From positions 1 through 64,000 of the forward strand of contig JANXBJ010000002.1 in NCBI GenBank assembly GCA_025057645.1: DNA of 64,000 nucleotides. The letters are read 5' to 3'. The notes below the pieces were generated by a model. That model saw only the letters and a program-made list of their open reading frames with translations. It did not search any database and was not told where the DNA came from. Below are positions 61,027-64,000 of the stretch, piece by piece. Each line of letters opens with the position of its first letter. Within the stretch, counting starts at the first letter, position 1. The stretch is from Anaerolineales bacterium (GTDB lineage: Bacteria > Chloroflexota > Anaerolineae > Anaerolineales > UBA4823). Both the position numbers and the translations under genes were made by a program.

Positions 61027-62843
61027 CGGCTGACGAGCGGCAAATAATTCTGTAGAGGGAAGTAGAAGTTTGCTTGCCAGAGGTCGTGGTCGGAGGAACG
61101 GATTGGTGTGTCGTCCCGGCCTGCCCAAGTGTAGGGGTAGTCTGCGTTAATATGCAAGGGGACAAGCTGGGAGGCGTATAGTCCCTTTCCTGGGTCTAGC
61201 ATAAGATAGTCAATGGTTTGAGAGACTCCGCGGTAGACGTAAGAATAACGTTGCTCGGGAGAAACCATTTGGGTTAGGTCCACCATGCCGATAGCGAGCA
61301 GTTTTTGGATCGGCAAAGAGGTGGGAAAATCGTTAAGGTCTCCTGCCAGGAGGATGGGGGTCTCAGGAAATTCGAGGCGCAGTTGCTGGATCAGACGGGC
61401 GGTGAATTCAGCTTCGCGGGTGCGGCGCGGCAGAGTATAAGCTTGCCAAGGACTATCTTCCACTTTTGATTTCCAATGGTTGACCAGCAGGAGCAACTCT
61501 GCACGTTCTAGCCTCCCTTTGAGCGTCTCAAGTTCGAGCTTAACCACTAGCGGAGGTCGCAGGAAGAGGCGGTTGCCCTCTGCAACGCCATCGCCGTCAA
61601 GGTCGCAGGTCGATGTGTTTTCGGGGTAGGTCACGTTCTGGTTGCCGTCCGGGCCAAGCCCGTCCCTTAAGTCAGTGCAACCCTGTTCCTGACGCACGTC
61701 AGTTACACGCAGGCGGTCACTGCGATAAAGCAAGGCTACGTCTAGGCCGCGCAGGTCGGGTGTCTCTTCCCAAATGATTTCATACGGGGCTGTGAGTTCG
61801 GGTCGGGCGATCAGATCGCGCAGGACTCTCTCGTTTTCGGCTTCCTGTAGGGCGATGAGCTCAGGTTCGCCGAGTACCTCGCGAATCACCAAAGCGCGTT
61901 TGCGCAGGCGGCGTTGATATTCGGCTCGGGAGAGGACTGTGTCGTTCACGTCGGGGTCATCTTCGGTATCGAAAAGGTTGGCGAGGTTAAAGGTCGCCAG
62001 ACGGAAGGCATTGATGCTGGAGAGCGGCGGGGCTTGGGGAGCTCCCCAAAAAGGAGCTTCGAGAACTGTTGCTTCCTCTAGCAGATAGACGCGATAGGCT
62101 TCATAGGCCTCATCGAGCACGCCGAGCATATTTGCCACTTGGTCCCCTACTTTGAGCGCTTGGCCGAGTTCGTAGTCTCCCCTATCGTCAACGGCAAGTA
62201 CTCCTCCTGTGCCGCGTGGGTCGTTGTAGAACAGGCGCTTGACTTCCATTGCAGCCGGCATCAGCCACGTTGAGTCGTAGGAGTCGGTCGGTCCGACAAC
62301 GTTAGCCAACGGGACCTGGACAAGCATCCCTTCGAGGGATTCAAAGTAGAGTTTGGATTGGGAGTCCCTTTGAGGAGGCAATAGCGTGGTAGCTTCGGGT
62401 AAAGGGTTGTCGCTTGAGAGGTAGGTGATCTGAGCGTAGGTGGTCTCAATCTCTGTGCGGCCGAAATACTCTGTGACGATCCCCCCAACTTGGATATGAT
62501 CTCCTCGGCGCACAACCTCCACCTTCTGCTGCAGATGGATCCAGAGGGCGTCAGAGGTCCTAGGGTCTTGATCGCAGGTGGGTTGGTAAATGGCGATTAG
62601 GCCCTGTCTCCGATCGAAATCTGCAGTCACAATCCCTTGAACATAAACAAATTGGTCTTTCCAAGCCGAAGTGAATCCCCTGCCCTGAATCTGGCAAATC
62701 GCTACGGTGGAGGAGGTGTGAGTCCTAGCCGGTATAGCTGGCAGGGTAATCAGCAAAAGGAAAACCAGCCCGAAGCCAATCGAGGAGTCGGATGCCCACC
62801 AAAGTGGCAATAATTTTCTTCCCCCTACAGGGGAGATGCCCAT
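61023..62843 (-). CDS. Secreted endonuclease/exonuclease/phosphatase-family nuclease ending YLPLVSR
   Basis: The product has 606 residues. A signal peptide (hydrophobic FGLVFLLLITLPAIP) is followed by an OB-like region (~45-270) of the ExeM/NucH type. The catalytic EEP domain (~285-590) contains FRLATFNLANLFD, ALQEAENERVL, LLLVNHWKSK, LLAGDLNDFP and IRSSDHD, which carry the metal-binding Asn, Glu, Asp and His. Such enzymes degrade extracellular DNA. The chain ends QNYLPLVSR, like the beta-helix protein at 32.8-34.0 kb. AGGAGCG precedes the ATG. No anchor or lipobox is visible. Confidence 0.88.
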   Translation of the reverse strand: MGISPVGGRKLLPLWWASDSSIGFGLVFLLLITLPAIPARTHTSSTVAICQIQGRGFTSAWKDQFVYVQGIVTADFDRRQGLIAIYQPTCDQDPRTSDALWIHLQQKVEVVRRGDHIQVGGIVTEYFGRTEIETTYAQITYLSSDNPLPEATTLLPPQRDSQSKLYFESLEGMLVQVPLANVVGPTDSYDSTWLMPAAMEVKRLFYNDPRGTGGVLAVDDRGDYELGQALKVGDQVANMLGVLDEAYEAYRVYLLEEATVLEAPFWGAPQAPPLSSINAFRLATFNLANLFDTEDDPDVNDTVLSRAEYQRRLRKRALVIREVLGEPELIALQEAENERVLRDLIARPELTAPYEIIWEETPDLRGLDVALLYRSDRLRVTDVRQEQGCTDLRDGLGPDGNQNVTYPENTSTCDLDGDGVAEGNRLFLRPPLVVKLELETLKGRLERAELLLLVNHWKSKVEDSPWQAYTLPRRTREAEFTARLIQQLRLEFPETPILLAGDLNDFPTSLPIQKLLAIGMVDLTQMVSPEQRYSYVYRGVSQTIDYLMLDPGKGLYASQLVPLHINADYPYTWAGRDDTPIRSSDHDLWQANFYFPLQNYLPLVSR

Positions 62844-63098
62844 ACACGCTCCTTTTTTCGTATTTTACGCTTAATGCCGGATGGCGCAAGGGGGAAAAAG
62901 AGGTTTTCTCTCTCCAATTTTCGCCAACTCTTCAAGGAGAGATAGTCCAGAGCTTTCGGGAAAGTTCCGGAGCATCGGATTTCTGTTACAATGTATATAT
63001 AGCCTGTGATGATTCGAAGGATGCTGCTTCGGAGGAGAATCTGAGGCGGTTTTTGGCTTGTGCAGATCGCTCGCAGCGTCTGTTCGGGAGAGAGTGGT

Positions 63099-63893
63099 GT
63101 GGCCATCATTACCCTGACGACCGATTTTGGCCTGAGGGATAGTCATGTCGGCGCAATGAAGGGAGTGATTTGGAGCATTGCGCCCCAAGCCCAAGTGGTG
63201 GATATTACCCACCTGATCACCCCTCAGAATATTCAGGAAGGCGCCCAGATTTTACGTCGAGCTGCGCCCTATTACCCTGCTGGGACAATCCACGTCGCTG
63301 TCGTCGATCCGGGGGTGGGGACGGCAAGGCGCCCGATTGCCGGCCGGTTGGGCGATCATTATGTTGTCGGGCCGGACAATGGGATCTTCACTGCCCTGCT
63401 GGAATATCACGAAAGCCTGGGAAATCCTGTCGAATTTGTCCACCTTACTCGTAGTCAGTACTGGCGGGCCCAGGTTAGCTTTGTCTTTCACGGCCGGGAT
63501 ATTTTTGCCCCAGTGGCGGCCCACCTAGCCAACGGAGTTTCATTGGAAGCCTTGGGCGATCCAATTACCGATGTGGTGCGGCTTGTCTTTGCCAGGCCCT
63601 TGCCTATTCCCAATGGGTTGAGGGGTGAGGTCACCCATATTGACCATTTCGGGAACATCTATACGAACGTGATGCGCACCGACATAGGCGGACGGGCCGT
63701 GAGCGAGGTGCGCTTGGCTGGATGCACTATAAGCGAGTTTGTCAACACTTTCGGGGAGCGCCTGCCCGGAACTTTGGTCAGCTTGTTTGGAAGTAGCGAG
63801 CATTTGCTGGTTTGCGAGGTCAACGGGAATGCCGCTCGGCGGCTCGGAGTGAAGTTGGGCGAGCCGGTGGATGTAATTTTGGCGCAAAGTTGA
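63099..63893 (+). CDS. S-adenosylmethionine hydroxide adenosyltransferase (DUF62 family)
   Basis: The 264 residues begin at GTG 63099 (GGGAGAGA upstream), giving the family's usual ITLTTDFGLRDSHVGAMKG start. Other marks are VVDPGVGT, VGPDNG, HGRDIFAPVAA and THIDHFGNIYTN. Archaeal and bacterial members hydrolyse SAM to adenosine and methionine. The next gene, 2 bp on, encodes an ECF-type ATPase, an arrangement common for this family. The adenosine-specific kinase at 43.0 kb could recycle the product. Confidence 0.9.
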   Translation: MAIITLTTDFGLRDSHVGAMKGVIWSIAPQAQVVDITHLITPQNIQEGAQILRRAAPYYPAGTIHVAVVDPGVGTARRPIAGRLGDHYVVGPDNGIFTALLEYHESLGNPVEFVHLTRSQYWRAQVSFVFHGRDIFAPVAAHLANGVSLEALGDPITDVVRLVFARPLPIPNGLRGEVTHIDHFGNIYTNVMRTDIGGRAVSEVRLAGCTISEFVNTFGERLPGTLVSLFGSSEHLLVCEVNGNAARRLGVKLGEPVDVILAQS

Positions 63894-63895
63894 AC

Positions 63896-64000
63896 ATGTC
63901 CTACCCCCTTGTTTGGGTCAATGATCTGACTTTTCGCTACCGGGATCGTGCGCAGCCCGCTATCCAGGATATCACCTTTGAGGCGCATGCCGGTGAGTTG
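63896..64000 (+). CDS. ECF-type ABC transporter ATPase (3' end outside window)
   Basis: Thirty-five codons are visible. VWVNDLTFRYRD followed by IQDITFEAHAGEL is the first strand pair of an ABC ATPase of the energy-coupling-factor (CbiO/EcfA) kind, cut just before the Walker A motif. The ATG overlaps nothing and lies 2 bp after the SAM hydrolase stop, so the genes are co-transcribed. The transported vitamin or metal cannot be inferred. Confidence 0.8.
   Translation, partial: MSYPLVWVNDLTFRYRDRAQPAIQDITFEAHAGEL

Overview
The window looks like chromosomal DNA of an Anaerolineae-type member of the Chloroflexota. This is inferred from gene content, because there is no rRNA in the window. The supporting signs are: large DUF11-repeat surface proteins fused to a sortase domain; small lipoproteins with AQ/T-rich helical stalks; a lone Flp-type pilin; a LexA box of the Gram-positive GAAC-N4-GTTC type; a homocysteine methyltransferase/MTHFR fusion; GT39/GT87/O-antigen-ligase membrane enzymes; and secreted proteins ending in YLPxVSR. 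GC is moderate (roughly mid-50s % by eye). I found no tRNA, rRNA, CRISPR array, insertion sequence, prophage or replication origin.

Layout. 1-5403: 3' part of a giant DUF11-repeat protein with an LPQTG motif and a C-terminal sortase domain. 5.8-9.7 kb: an orphan winged-helix regulator, then argS and a cyclic-2,3-diphosphoglycerate-synthetase-like GTPase. 10.3-17.5 kb: a stalked lipoprotein, NADP isocitrate dehydrogenase, a Ca2+-type P-ATPase and a CorA transporter. 17.7-23.1 kb: Flp pilin and three envelope-glycan membrane enzymes. 23.4-25.9 kb: a second stalked lipoprotein and an SdrD-B-like lipoprotein gene split by an in-frame amber codon. 26.3-29.1 kb: a eukaryote-like 3-ketodihydrosphingosine reductase, serine palmitoyltransferase and recO in tight series. 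29.2-32.6 kb (minus): ZIP transporter, lspA, rluD, threonine aldolase. 32.8-46.3 kb: mostly single genes (CSLREA beta-helix protein, truncated GNAT, corrinoid methyltransferase, cupin, mtnA, SLT/TPR lipoprotein, YbaK, class II aldolase, adenosine-specific kinase, thioredoxin-DUF2892, mntP, DUF4870). 46.4-52.0 kb (minus): metH and the homocysteine methyltransferase/MTHFR fusion. 52.2-58.2 kb (minus): a BMP-family nucleoside-type ABC importer followed by an atypical D-2-hydroxyacid dehydrogenase. 58.4-64.0 kb: rpsT, a GH1 glycosidase, lexA with its SOS box, a secreted nuclease, SAM hydroxide adenosyltransferase and the start of an ECF-type ATPase.

Themes. (1) Methionine, one-carbon and methylthioadenosine metabolism recurs: metH, Hcy-MT/MTHFR, MeTr-like enzyme, mtnA, class II aldolase, adenosine-specific kinase, SAM hydrolase, nucleoside ABC importer. 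(2) Envelope biogenesis: sortase fusion, glycan enzymes, lspA, lytic transglycosylase and possibly sphingolipids. (3) Divalent-metal transport: Ca-ATPase, CorA, ZIP, MntP. The strongest candidates for new biology are the SPT-KDSR pair, the LPQTG-plus-sortase fusion and a possible shared YLPxVSR C-terminal tag. Several promoters could be read base by base, including a leaderless one and three with operator-like palindromes.
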